IMG/VR virus record: IMGVR_UViG_3300010885_072326
Location: 1-20,308 of that record
DNA: 20,308 nt
Direction: 5' to 3' (one strand)
Source of the DNA: a virus
Shown here: positions 8,408 through 13,594 of the stretch, in pieces
Numbering within the stretch: the first letter of the stretch is position 1
How the letters are laid out: every line of letters starts with the position of its first letter
Position numbers and translations under genes: made by a program
The notes under the pieces: generated by a model
What the model was told of the DNA's origin: nothing
What the model saw: only the letters and a program-made list of their open reading frames with translations
The model's database searches: none

Positions 8408-8431
8408 CTATCCACAGGCAACTTATCCACA
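8408..8431 (+). promoter_or_regulatory. Pair of DnaA boxes
   Basis: CTATCCACA (8408-8416, one mismatch) and TTATCCACA (8423-8431, perfect), same orientation, start to start 15 bases apart; a weaker ACATCCACA follows at 8435-8443. Close spacing favours cooperative binding. Confidence 0.6.
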
Positions 8432-8492
8432 TATACATCCACAGATTAAATTATATAATTATTCATGAGTTTAAATGTTAAATTGTGTATGA

Positions 8493-8501
8493 TGTGGATA
8501 A
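8493..8501 (-). promoter_or_regulatory. DnaA box, perfect consensus, inverted
   Basis: TGTGGATAA on + (TTATCCACA on -). It lies between the A+T-rich 8444-8485 block and the first tiny gene at 8553, so bound DnaA could also affect that operon. Confidence 0.6.
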
Positions 8502-8552
8502 TTTAAGAAGCAAAGGAAAAGCCAAACAAACTTCCCACTGTATATATATATT

Positions 8553-8750
8553 ATGAACAACAGATTCTATACATGGCAAGGATTAAATAATGAAACACTT
8601 ACATTCAATAAGCCCACTAAGGTACAAAGAATATATAACACAAACATCCCATCCAAAGGTTATTATATAGCATGTGATGCTGACATCCTTACTTATAATA
8701 GAAGAGTAATAAGAAACAATTTAATATTAGATAGTAGGAATATTAAATGA
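8553..8750 (+). CDS. Hypothetical protein, 65 residues, first of three coupled tiny genes
   Basis: Basic, Asn- and Tyr-rich, no family recognised; a probable beta segment is KGYYIACDADILTYNRRVI. ATG 8553 lacks a Shine-Dalgarno (the leader is an alternating TATATATATA tract). Its TGA overlaps the next ATG (ATGA at 8747-8750), so translation of the trio is coupled, which supports that all three are real despite their size. Small basic proteins of this type in phages are often early host-takeover factors; that is inference. Confidence 0.6.
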   Translation: MNNRFYTWQGLNNETLTFNKPTKVQRIYNTNIPSKGYYIACDADILTYNRRVIRNNLILDSRNIK

Positions 8751-8917
8751 ATCATTCAGGCCCATCATCTAGACCATGTAGTATAGGATTCATATCCAAT
8801 TACTATAAGGCATCTATTAAATCCCATAGAACCAATCTACCATCAGTTCCTTATAAGTGTATATCCAATAAGGTTTACTTTGCCTATAGAGGAAAGATTG
8901 TAGGAGTAATGACATGA
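8747..8917 (+). CDS. Hypothetical protein, 56 residues, coupled tiny gene
   Basis: 56 residues, basic, with an Ser/Pro N-terminus (MNHSGPSSRP) and a C-terminal KVYFAYRGKIVGVM segment. Its ATG overlaps the upstream TGA and its TGA overlaps the downstream ATG (ATGA at 8914-8917), the same four-base overlap twice running, which is the main evidence that it is coding. Function unknown; two cysteines 30 residues apart do not form a recognised zinc motif. Confidence 0.55.
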   Translation: MNHSGPSSRPCSIGFISNYYKASIKSHRTNLPSVPYKCISNKVYFAYRGKIVGVMT

Positions 8918-9108
8918 TACTTACCAATAGACATATAGATAGATTAGACAGTACACAGAATGCGCGCATCGCTAGAGCAAATGATATAACAAAATTCTAT
9001 AAAGGAATAGCTTCCTACTTAAATGATGTATGGTATAATCCAGATCCATCTGTTAAATATATTATATATGATACAGTAAGCGGGTCAGTACTTAAGATTA
9101 TACGTTGA
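8914..9108 (+). CDS. Hypothetical protein, 64 residues, last of coupled trio
   Basis: 64 residues. The helical N-terminal half (NARIARANDITKFYKGIASY) is followed by a probable beta hairpin, VKYIIYDTVSGSVLKIIR. It starts in an ATGA overlap with the 56-residue gene. The C-terminal hairpin is loosely like the ends of its two neighbours (aromatic strand, Gly turn, basic strand), perhaps from old duplication, but too short to prove. A G+C-rich hairpin downstream ends the unit. Confidence 0.6.
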   Translation: MILTNRHIDRLDSTQNARIARANDITKFYKGIASYLNDVWYNPDPSVKYIIYDTVSGSVLKIIR

Positions 9109-9150
9109 AGAGATTTAAAAACGGGTAGGCAGGAATTGAGGGCTTATGGC

Positions 9151-9214
9151 GGGGGTGGGGTGTATAGACCAACTCAAAACTTCACGCCCCCAAAAGGCCC
9201 CCAGTTTATTTTTT
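9151..9214 (+). terminator. Putative G+C-rich terminator
   Basis: In a very A+T-rich setting, GGGGG (9151-9155) and GGGGTGT (9157-9163) can pair with CCCCC (9198-9202) and ACGCCCC (9184-9190, one G-U), followed by TTTATTTTTT at 9205-9214. It sits after the tiny-gene trio and before the EmrE-like gene. The internal asymmetry makes the fold uncertain; the G runs could also form a quadruplex. Confidence 0.5.
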
Positions 9215-9282
9215 CCTATAATATAAGTGTAAAGGTGAAGCTCCAACACTATTTTTACGTATATAGAAATAAAGGTGAACGA

Positions 9283-9615
9283 ATGGAAAAGGCAATAAGC
9301 TTACTATTAATTTTTATTGGAGAATTGCTGGCTGTTTATTCTGAGATGTATATTATAAAATATGGAATAGACATAAAGCATTTGCTATGGGTAGTGTTCA
9401 CAATAACAATGGCGGGCATCCCATTACTTGCTGGCTACTATTTAGGTTATAAGGCTTTCAGTAATGCTTGGCCGATAGCAGTTGCATCCATTAGTTCTAT
9501 AGTACTAGTTGAACCACCTTTAATATTATTAATGACGGGTAATTTACCTACAGCAAGTCACATAGTAGGTTTTATGTTGGCGACACTAGGACTAATAATA
9601 ACAGTCATATTTTAA
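9283..9615 (+). CDS. Four-helix EmrE/EamA-like (small multidrug resistance-type) membrane protein
   Basis: 110 residues from ATG 9283, with AAAGGTGA at 9271-9278 well spaced; the frame is open further upstream to 9136 but runs through the terminator. Four hydrophobic helices at about 4-26, 32-53, 59-80 and 86-108. Glu14 lies in helix 1 (FIGELLAVYSE), the same residue number and setting as the essential proton- and drug-binding E14 of EmrE, and helix 4 (SHIVGFMLATLGLIITVI) has the EmrE helix-4 pattern. The family works as dual-topology dimers exporting cations, guanidinium or polyamine-like compounds against protons. A phage copy could alter host membrane transport. Substrate unknown; a single-repeat EamA protein is equally possible. 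TATAAT at 9217-9222 could be its -10, with no matching -35. Confidence 0.7.
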   Translation: MEKAISLLLIFIGELLAVYSEMYIIKYGIDIKHLLWVVFTITMAGIPLLAGYYLGYKAFSNAWPIAVASISSIVLVEPPLILLMTGNLPTASHIVGFMLATLGLIITVIF

Positions 9616-9619
9616 CCCC

Positions 9620-9648
9620 TTGACAAAATCCCCATCTTATAATATATT
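9620..9648 (+). promoter_or_regulatory. Sigma70-type promoter
   Basis: TTGACA (9620-9625) and TATATT (9643-9648) are exactly 17 bases apart, the ideal spacing. An overlapping TATAAT at 9638-9643 would be only 12 bases from the -35. Predicted transcription starts near 9655, so the run of small genes to 11968 is probably transcribed by unmodified host polymerase, i.e. early. Confidence 0.7.
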
Positions 9649-9654
9649 AAACCT

Positions 9655-9813
9655 ATGAAGAATTATATGCATGAAACTAGTGAGAGAAATATTCTTTTTA
9701 AATCCAAGTACCGTATTGGAGTTATCAGGTATAAAACTGGCAGACTAGTCTTCCCGACCTTAATCATAAGAAAACAATATTTGGTGATTATAGGAACTTT
9801 ATTAAACTTTTAA
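9655..9813 (+). CDS. Possible 52-residue basic protein
   Basis: An open frame from ATG 9655 to TAA 9813. Residues 1-26 are polar and basic, 30-52 hydrophobic (LVFPTLIIRKQYLVIIGTLL), perhaps one membrane segment or a small beta sheet. The predicted promoter would start transcription almost at this ATG, making the message leaderless, and there is no ribosome site, so the frame may be translated poorly, start at ATG 9667, or be only the leader of the next gene. No family recognised. Confidence 0.35.
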   Translation: MKNYMHETSERNILFKSKYRIGVIRYKTGRLVFPTLIIRKQYLVIIGTLLNF

Positions 9814-9830
9814 AAGAAAGGGGTAGTCAA

Positions 9831-10034
9831 ATGTTGAACAACGATACACATTTCATGTTCTTTGAACCTATAGACAGTAATAATGAAAGAAACTGGAGTA
9901 GAGTCTATAATGATGTTTGGAAGAAAGGGGAATCTTATGAAGAGCGATACTACACAAGAAAATATGGTAGACATAGAAAGGTTATAGTAGATAAGACAAT
10001 GGAACAGTTTTTGAAAAAGCATAACAGTTTTTAA
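9831..10034 (+). CDS. Hypothetical protein, 67 residues
   Basis: Charged and aromatic, with the pattern NNERNWSRVYNDVWKKGESY then a basic YYTRKYGRHRKVIV stretch; no family recognised. ATG 9831 has a strong AAGGGG at 9818-9823 with seven-base spacing, the best ribosome site of this operon, so it is probably its first well translated gene. Its TAA is immediately followed by the next ATG with no gap. Size, charge and promoter context suggest an early host-directed phage protein (inference). Confidence 0.65.
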   Translation: MLNNDTHFMFFEPIDSNNERNWSRVYNDVWKKGESYEERYYTRKYGRHRKVIVDKTMEQFLKKHNSF

Positions 10035-10241
10035 ATGAATTACTTTGTAGCAAATATAAAGAAAATAAATAGAACTGTTAGACTCATTAACAGGCCCCTG
10101 TCTAGGTATAAAGAAAATATAGGTCATGTACTGATAAACTCATTAGATGAGAATGATGATTATTCTATGATGATAATTAATAAAAGAAGAGGAAGAGATA
10201 CTTACATTAAGTTAAAGAATGATATCTATAGGAGATGGTGA
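10035..10241 (+). CDS. Hypothetical protein, 68 residues
   Basis: Basic (many Arg, Lys and Asn), with NIGHVLINSLDENDDYSMMIINKRRGRD suggesting two beta strands joined by an acidic turn (quoted piece covers residues 28 on; key features are HVLI and MMIINKRR). No own ribosome site; the ATG follows directly after the previous stop, so it should be translated by reinitiation. Its last codons contain AGGAG (10230-10234), the ribosome site for the next gene. Function unknown. Confidence 0.6.
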   Translation: MNYFVANIKKINRTVRLINRPLSRYKENIGHVLINSLDENDDYSMMIINKRRGRDTYIKLKNDIYRRW

Positions 10242-10242
10242 G

Positions 10243-10590
10243 TTGAATATTGAAGCAATTGATTTTAAAGTCAAGCCTAGAAGATTAAAAGTTACTTGGA
10301 CTACTTTAAATGAAGACCAGCTAAATGGTATGATGAACCTTAACTCTGAAGAAGAACTAATTAAATTTCCTAGTAGTATAGCTGGAAGTTTGGCTGGTAG
10401 AGTGCCATCAAAGAAAGAACAACTGAAAGAGCGTAAAGGAAAAAAATTTGTGGATTCGTATGGAAAATGGTTAAAGGAAAAAAATAAAAATTTGCCATAC
10501 AACGATAATTATGAAGCATACGATTTAAACGATGAGGCGTATGACATTAAAAGTAACTTGTTAAAAGAATATATGTTGGAGAGATTGTAA
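10243..10590 (+). CDS. Small protein with gp23-like motif, unknown function
   Basis: 115 residues from TTG 10243, chosen because AGGAG (10230-10234) lies eight bases upstream and the preceding gene stops at 10241; an ATG at 10219 would overlap that gene and has no ribosome site. The N-terminal part reads IDFKVKPRRLKVTWTTLNED then NLNSEEELIKF, which resembles the 'RKLKAxWT...DLxxxHGLDAEAEL' segment conserved in T4-type major capsid proteins (gp23). The rest (SLAGRVPSKKEQLKERKGKK, then an acidic Tyr/Asp-rich tail) does not, and the protein is four times shorter than gp23. It could be a decoy or assembly factor mimicking the capsid segment, or the similarity may be chance. Confidence 0.6.
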   Translation: MNIEAIDFKVKPRRLKVTWTTLNEDQLNGMMNLNSEEELIKFPSSIAGSLAGRVPSKKEQLKERKGKKFVDSYGKWLKEKNKNLPYNDNYEAYDLNDEAYDIKSNLLKEYMLERL

Positions 10591-10592
10591 AG

Positions 10593-10617
10593 TTAATATA
10601 TCCTGAGGATATATTAA
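10593..10617 (+). promoter_or_regulatory. Perfect hairpin holding the ribosome site of the 43-residue gene
   Basis: Inverted repeat TTAATATATCC (10593-10603) and GGATATATTAA (10607-10617), loop TGA. The Shine-Dalgarno-like GAGGA (10605-10609) is split between loop and right arm, and the TTG start follows directly at 10618, so folding would hide it. No T tract follows, so it is not a terminator. Confidence 0.55.
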
Positions 10618-10749
10618 TTGAAACGAAGATACCTAGAAAAAATAAAATTTGTTAGTAGGATAAAAGACCTGATGGTCGTTCTATTTTTTACGCTTGCTCT
10701 TGTGCCAGTAGTGTTGGCTTTTTATATTATGCTGAGTGTGTTGCTATGA
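10618..10749 (+). CDS. Small single-helix membrane protein (43 residues)
   Basis: From TTG 10618, with GAGGA nine bases upstream in the hairpin: a basic N-terminus (KRRYLEKIKFVSRIKD) followed by one strong membrane helix (VVLFFTLALVPVVLAFYIML, residues 21-40). The positive-inside rule puts the N-terminus in the cytoplasm. The TGA overlaps the hemerythrin ATG (ATGA at 10746-10749), so the two are translationally coupled and might act together at the membrane. ATG 10672 is an alternative start but would leave mostly the helix. No family recognised. Confidence 0.5.
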   Translation: MKRRYLEKIKFVSRIKDLMVVLFFTLALVPVVLAFYIMLSVLL

Positions 10750-11135
10750 CAAGTATAAACGATAACATAGACAAACAACACAATGACATTATAAATGGTT
10801 TGAATAGCTTGCTAAATACCGACATGAAAAAAATGGAAGATGTTAAGATTGCTATGCAATTGTGTAGTTATTATATCAATGAACATTTTAAAAGTGAAGA
10901 AGAACTTATGCTTGGCGTTGATTACCTAAAAGAAGCATTTGAAAAACACAGGAGTGAGCATAAGAGATTAAGTCTTGATTATCAGAAGTTATTATTAAAA
11001 TCTGTTCACTCAACCATACATGAATACTTTCCAATGGCGCACGATTTTGTGGAGTCATTTTTAAATAAGATAGAATTTCATATTGAATTCTTTGATGCAC
11101 CAATTAAAGAATGGATTGATAACAGAAAACTTTAA
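10746..11135 (+). CDS. Bacteriohemerythrin (non-heme di-iron oxygen-binding protein)
   Basis: 129 residues, a single hemerythrin domain. All seven di-iron ligands of bacteriohemerythrins are present with the right spacing: H12 (DKQHNDI), H47 and E51 (NEHFKSEEELM), H68 and H72 (EKHRSEH), H112 and D117 (FHIEFFD). The domain binds O2 reversibly at a mu-oxo di-iron site and in bacteria serves oxygen delivery, sensing or scavenging; some bind NO. The soluble protein should be cytoplasmic. It has no ribosome site of its own and starts within the stop of the 43-residue membrane peptide, so it depends on that gene's translation. Length and ligand set look intact and functional. In a phage it would be an auxiliary gene, perhaps buffering oxygen or protecting iron enzymes; that role is inference. 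Confidence 0.88.
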   Translation: MTSINDNIDKQHNDIINGLNSLLNTDMKKMEDVKIAMQLCSYYINEHFKSEEELMLGVDYLKEAFEKHRSEHKRLSLDYQKLLLKSVHSTIHEYFPMAHDFVESFLNKIEFHIEFFDAPIKEWIDNRKL

Positions 11136-11145
11136 AGATAATATT

Positions 11146-11466
11146 ATGAAATACGAAAATAAGCATGAAACAAATACAGAAAAAAGAATTATTGAATCTC
11201 TAATTCATCAAGCACAAATCAAGAGTGGAAACACTGGTGTAGAAAAAGCTGTTAATGATAAAAAGACTATTGGTACTGCCAAATTAGCCCAAGAAAGAAT
11301 AGTAAATGCTTTAAACCCAGAGCATAAGAAGTTTAATGATAAGAGAAATAGAAAGAGAAGAGAAAAGAGAGCTTTATCAAAGAAAGGTACTAGTGATGCT
11401 ATGCGTAATGTTTTGGATAGTGTAGCTAATGCCAAAGATTTAATGCACCATTTAACGGGGAAATGA
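11146..11466 (+). CDS. Hypothetical highly basic protein, 106 residues
   Basis: Start ATG 11146 follows the hemerythrin stop by ten bases (the frame is open back to 11083, inside the hemerythrin gene, which is less likely). It is rich in Lys, Arg, Asn and Glu, with a very basic stretch FNDKRNRKRREKRALSKKG near residues 65-84, probably nucleic-acid-binding or disordered, and a helical C-terminus (DAMRNVLDSVANAKDLMHHL). No family recognised. Only a weak AAAGATA precedes the start. Its stop is one base before the next gene's ATG. Confidence 0.65.
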   Translation: MKYENKHETNTEKRIIESLIHQAQIKSGNTGVEKAVNDKKTIGTAKLAQERIVNALNPEHKKFNDKRNRKRREKRALSKKGTSDAMRNVLDSVANAKDLMHHLTGK

Positions 11467-11467
11467 A

Positions 11468-11968
11468 ATGAATTTAAAAGAATTACTTGAAACAATTAAA
11501 TCAAAGAAATTTAAAGAGATGACATCTTGTGAAGATCCAGATGATATCAAAGAAAGTGTTGGAAAATCAATATTCGAAAACTACAAAGAAGCACAAGAAC
11601 AATTTGACATTATCGAATCAGCAGTTGAAGAGATGGCAATACAAAACAATATGGACCCAGAAACTCTTTGGGGAGAATTTGAAAATTTGTCGGACGAAGA
11701 GTTAATTCAATTTGCAGAAGATTCAAAAGGCTATAAAAGTGAAACAGGCGGACTTACTCAAAAAGGACGCGATCATTACAATCATGAAACGGGTAGTCAT
11801 TTAAAGGCACCAGTAACGACACCACCAAGTAAGTTGAAGCGTGGAAGTAAAGCAGCCAAAAGAAGAAAATCTTTTTGTGCTCGTATGAGTGGTTTAAAAG
11901 GACCAATGAAAAAGCCAAATGGTAAGCCAACCAGAAAGGCATTAGCTTTAAGAAAGTGGAATTGCTAG
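11468..11968 (+). CDS. Protein with conserved phage C-terminal 'KSFCARM...RKWNC' domain
   Basis: 166 residues. Acidic N-terminal half (to about 88), then GGLTQKGRDHYNHETGSHLK, SKLKRGSKAAKRRKSFCARM and a terminal TRKALALRKWNC. This last 75-residue module is one I recognise as recurring, almost unchanged, in many phage and some bacterial proteins (I believe Pfam DUF6321); its function is unknown, and the two conserved Cys and many Arg/Lys suggest metal or nucleic-acid binding. ATG 11468 has GGGGA about seven bases upstream. The N-terminus MNLKELLETIKSKK carries an LLE site (6-8) like the other candidate capsid-targeted proteins, so it may be a virion protein. It is the last gene before the terminator. 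Confidence 0.75.
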   Translation: MNLKELLETIKSKKFKEMTSCEDPDDIKESVGKSIFENYKEAQEQFDIIESAVEEMAIQNNMDPETLWGEFENLSDEELIQFAEDSKGYKSETGGLTQKGRDHYNHETGSHLKAPVTTPPSKLKRGSKAAKRRKSFCARMSGLKGPMKKPNGKPTRKALALRKWNC

Positions 11969-11981
11969 CAAGGAAGAAAAA

Positions 11982-12008
11982 AGCCACTTAATTAAGTGGC
12001 TATATTTT
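11982..12008. terminator. Bidirectional rho-independent terminator
   Basis: AGCCACTTAATTAAGTGGCT (11982-12001) is a perfect 20-base palindrome with a T run on its right (12005-12010) and an A run on its left (11977-11982), between the stops of converging genes at 11968 and 12009. Confidence 0.9.
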
Positions 12009-13130
12009 TTAAATATTAAAGTTATCGTAAATTTTGTTTCTTTGATTATTTACTTTAATAAATGTAGTTCTTTTATTTAGATGTTTTAATTTTGTAGCTC
12101 CAACATAAGTAAGAGCAGAATTTAATCCACCAGTAATTTGATTTAATGTATTTGATAATTTACCTCTAAATGGAATTAAAGAGGTAGATCCTTCGCTTGT
12201 TTTATAATCTGGTATTTCTACATAATATTTTTCCATAGCAGTAGTTGATGACATTCCATAAAACTTGGCAAATTTTGGAATTTGTATTTTTAATGAATTT
12301 GAACTTGTTGAAGAAGGATCAGGAATCAAATCATATACAATATTTTCTTCGCTTGTGTTTTCTTCGTGAGCAGAAAGCATTCCGCCAATCATTACAAAAC
12401 CATCACCAGAAGCCAATGCTTTTATAACATCTGCTGGTTCATTACAACCACCATCTGCCACAATCCAACCACCCAAACCTTTAACGGCATTACTGCACTC
12501 AATATTACAAGAAAGCATAGGATAGCCAACCCCAGTCATTTTTCTAGTGGTACATCCAGAACCACCACCGATTCCTATTTTTACGACATCTGCACCAGCC
12601 ATTATAATAGCTTCTGCCATATTAGGGGTAGCAACATTTCCAGCAATAATAATGAGCTTAGGAAATAAATCCCTTGCTTCTTTTACAGCATCTAAGAATG
12701 TTTCAGTATATCCATTAGGAACATCAAGACAAAGCCACATCTGTTCTTTTCCACAATCTCTATGTGCTTGAAATACATCCTTCATTTTTTGATTGTCCTC
12801 TTCTCTAATTCCAAATGTAGGAATAATGTAGGTAGGATTGTGGGTAGACAACTTTAGAGATACTTTCCAATCATCTACTGTGTAGAACTTATGAATAGCT
12901 GTAAGCATCATTCTTTCTGCCATTACATATGCAGCATTGAATGTGCTAACTGTATCCATATTTGCAGAAATAATTGGTACGCCTCTCCAGCTTACTTTTG
13001 AATGTGGAAAAGTAAATTCTCTTGTAATGTTAACATCTCGCCTACTTGTAATTGATGTTGATTTATCTGCTCTCTGTGGAACAATAAGAACATCACTATA
13101 ATCTAATTTTATATCTTCTATGATTAGCAT
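12009..13130 (-). CDS. guaC: GMP reductase
   Basis: 373 residues. It catalyses NADPH-dependent deamination of GMP to IMP and ammonia, returning guanine nucleotides to the common purine precursor (EC 1.7.1.7). A TIM-barrel protein of the IMPDH/GMPR family: LDYSDVLIVPQR near the N-terminus, ISANMDTVST, the catalytic loop GIGGGSGCTTRKMTGVGYP with the reactive Cys, the phosphate site VADGGCNEPADVIKALASGD and FVMIGGMLSAHEE, then FYGMSS and the C-terminal GGLNSALTYVGATKLKHL and KRTTFIKV. CTTR, the YGMSS...EG segment and no CBS domains point to GMP reductase rather than IMP dehydrogenase. It is some 25 residues longer than the bacterial enzyme, mainly an insert (VYDLIPDPSSTSSNSLKIQI) before YGMSS. 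ATG 13130 has AGGAG well spaced. It is alone on the minus strand between a terminator and a divergent gene, i.e. a self-contained cassette. Confidence 0.92.
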   Translation of the reverse strand: MLIIEDIKLDYSDVLIVPQRADKSTSITSRRDVNITREFTFPHSKVSWRGVPIISANMDTVSTFNAAYVMAERMMLTAIHKFYTVDDWKVSLKLSTHNPTYIIPTFGIREEDNQKMKDVFQAHRDCGKEQMWLCLDVPNGYTETFLDAVKEARDLFPKLIIIAGNVATPNMAEAIIMAGADVVKIGIGGGSGCTTRKMTGVGYPMLSCNIECSNAVKGLGGWIVADGGCNEPADVIKALASGDGFVMIGGMLSAHEENTSEENIVYDLIPDPSSTSSNSLKIQIPKFAKFYGMSSTTAMEKYYVEIPDYKTSEGSTSLIPFRGKLSNTLNQITGGLNSALTYVGATKLKHLNKRTTFIKVNNQRNKIYDNFNI

Positions 13131-13168
13131 TTTTTCTCCTATACAAAATATATACTAGGATGTAAATA

Positions 13169-13573
13169 ATGTCAAGAAAAGATAAATCTATGAACACTCA
13201 AGAAATCAAAAATAATATAGAAGATTTGGCAGACTATTTAGGTGTTAGTGCTGCACTGATGATGAAGTTTGTGTTGAGTAAAGAACATTTAATTATATCT
13301 AGTACCAATGAGTTTGCACCTATAAAAAAATTTAGTGGTTTAACTGGGTCTAATTTGTTAAGAGATATATGGAACAAGTATTCTAAAGAACACCCTGAAG
13401 TTAAGCCCGGAACTGTATTCGGGTACTCTAAAAAGAAAGTAGCTAGTGTAATAGGAACCAGAACAAAAAAGCCAATATTAAGAGTTCATCTATTTGAAGA
13501 AGAAGATGGAAGTCTTGATTATAATGGTGTTCAATATCCACTAGTATTTGCTAGTGGATCCACGGCAATATGA
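13169..13573 (+). CDS. Hypothetical protein, 134 residues
   Basis: No family recognised. Helical N-terminal half with IEDLADYLGVSAALMMKFVL, then a probable beta-rich part (KPILRVHLFEEEDGSLDYNG). ATG 13169 is preceded by AGGA (13157-13160) eight bases upstream; ATG 13190 is an alternative. It is divergent from guaC across 38 bases containing TATACT (13151-13156) that might be its -10, but I see no good -35. It precedes the large virion-like gene by 21 bases and probably shares its transcript. Confidence 0.65.
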   Translation: MSRKDKSMNTQEIKNNIEDLADYLGVSAALMMKFVLSKEHLIISSTNEFAPIKKFSGLTGSNLLRDIWNKYSKEHPEVKPGTVFGYSKKKVASVIGTRTKKPILRVHLFEEEDGSLDYNGVQYPLVFASGSTAI

Positions 13574-13594
13574 TCTACAATAGAAGATTTTTTA

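Larger units (their letters stand above)
8049..8552. other. Non-coding, DnaA-box-containing candidate replication origin
   Basis: About 500 bases without a convincing gene. It holds three perfect DnaA boxes (TTATCCACA): 8139-8147 and 8423-8431 on + and 8493-8501 on -, plus CTATCCACA at 8408-8416. Very A+T-rich blocks lie at 8320-8370 (between boxes) and 8444-8485, suitable for duplex opening. TTATTCCC recurs at 8294-8301 and 8335-8342, and at 7829-7836 in the preceding gene. The top strand passes from strongly C-rich to the left (22 C, 5 G in 8221-8280) to G-rich by 8881-8940 (7 C, 13 G), the polarity expected at a bidirectional origin. Origin function is inference; DnaA titration or DnaA-responsive transcription are alternatives. 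A 70-codon reading frame at 8159-8371 is present but unconvincing. Confidence 0.5.

Noticed and set aside
9620-9643. TTGACA with TATAAT as the -10
   Set aside because: Spacing is only 12 bases; TATATT at 9643-9648 gives the proper 17.
9810-10127. 105-codon minus-strand frame
   Set aside because: Antisense to two small + genes with good start signals; composition looks like shadow translation.
13406-13423. CCCG...CGGG inverted repeat
   Set aside because: Only four paired bases, inside a gene and without other terminator features.
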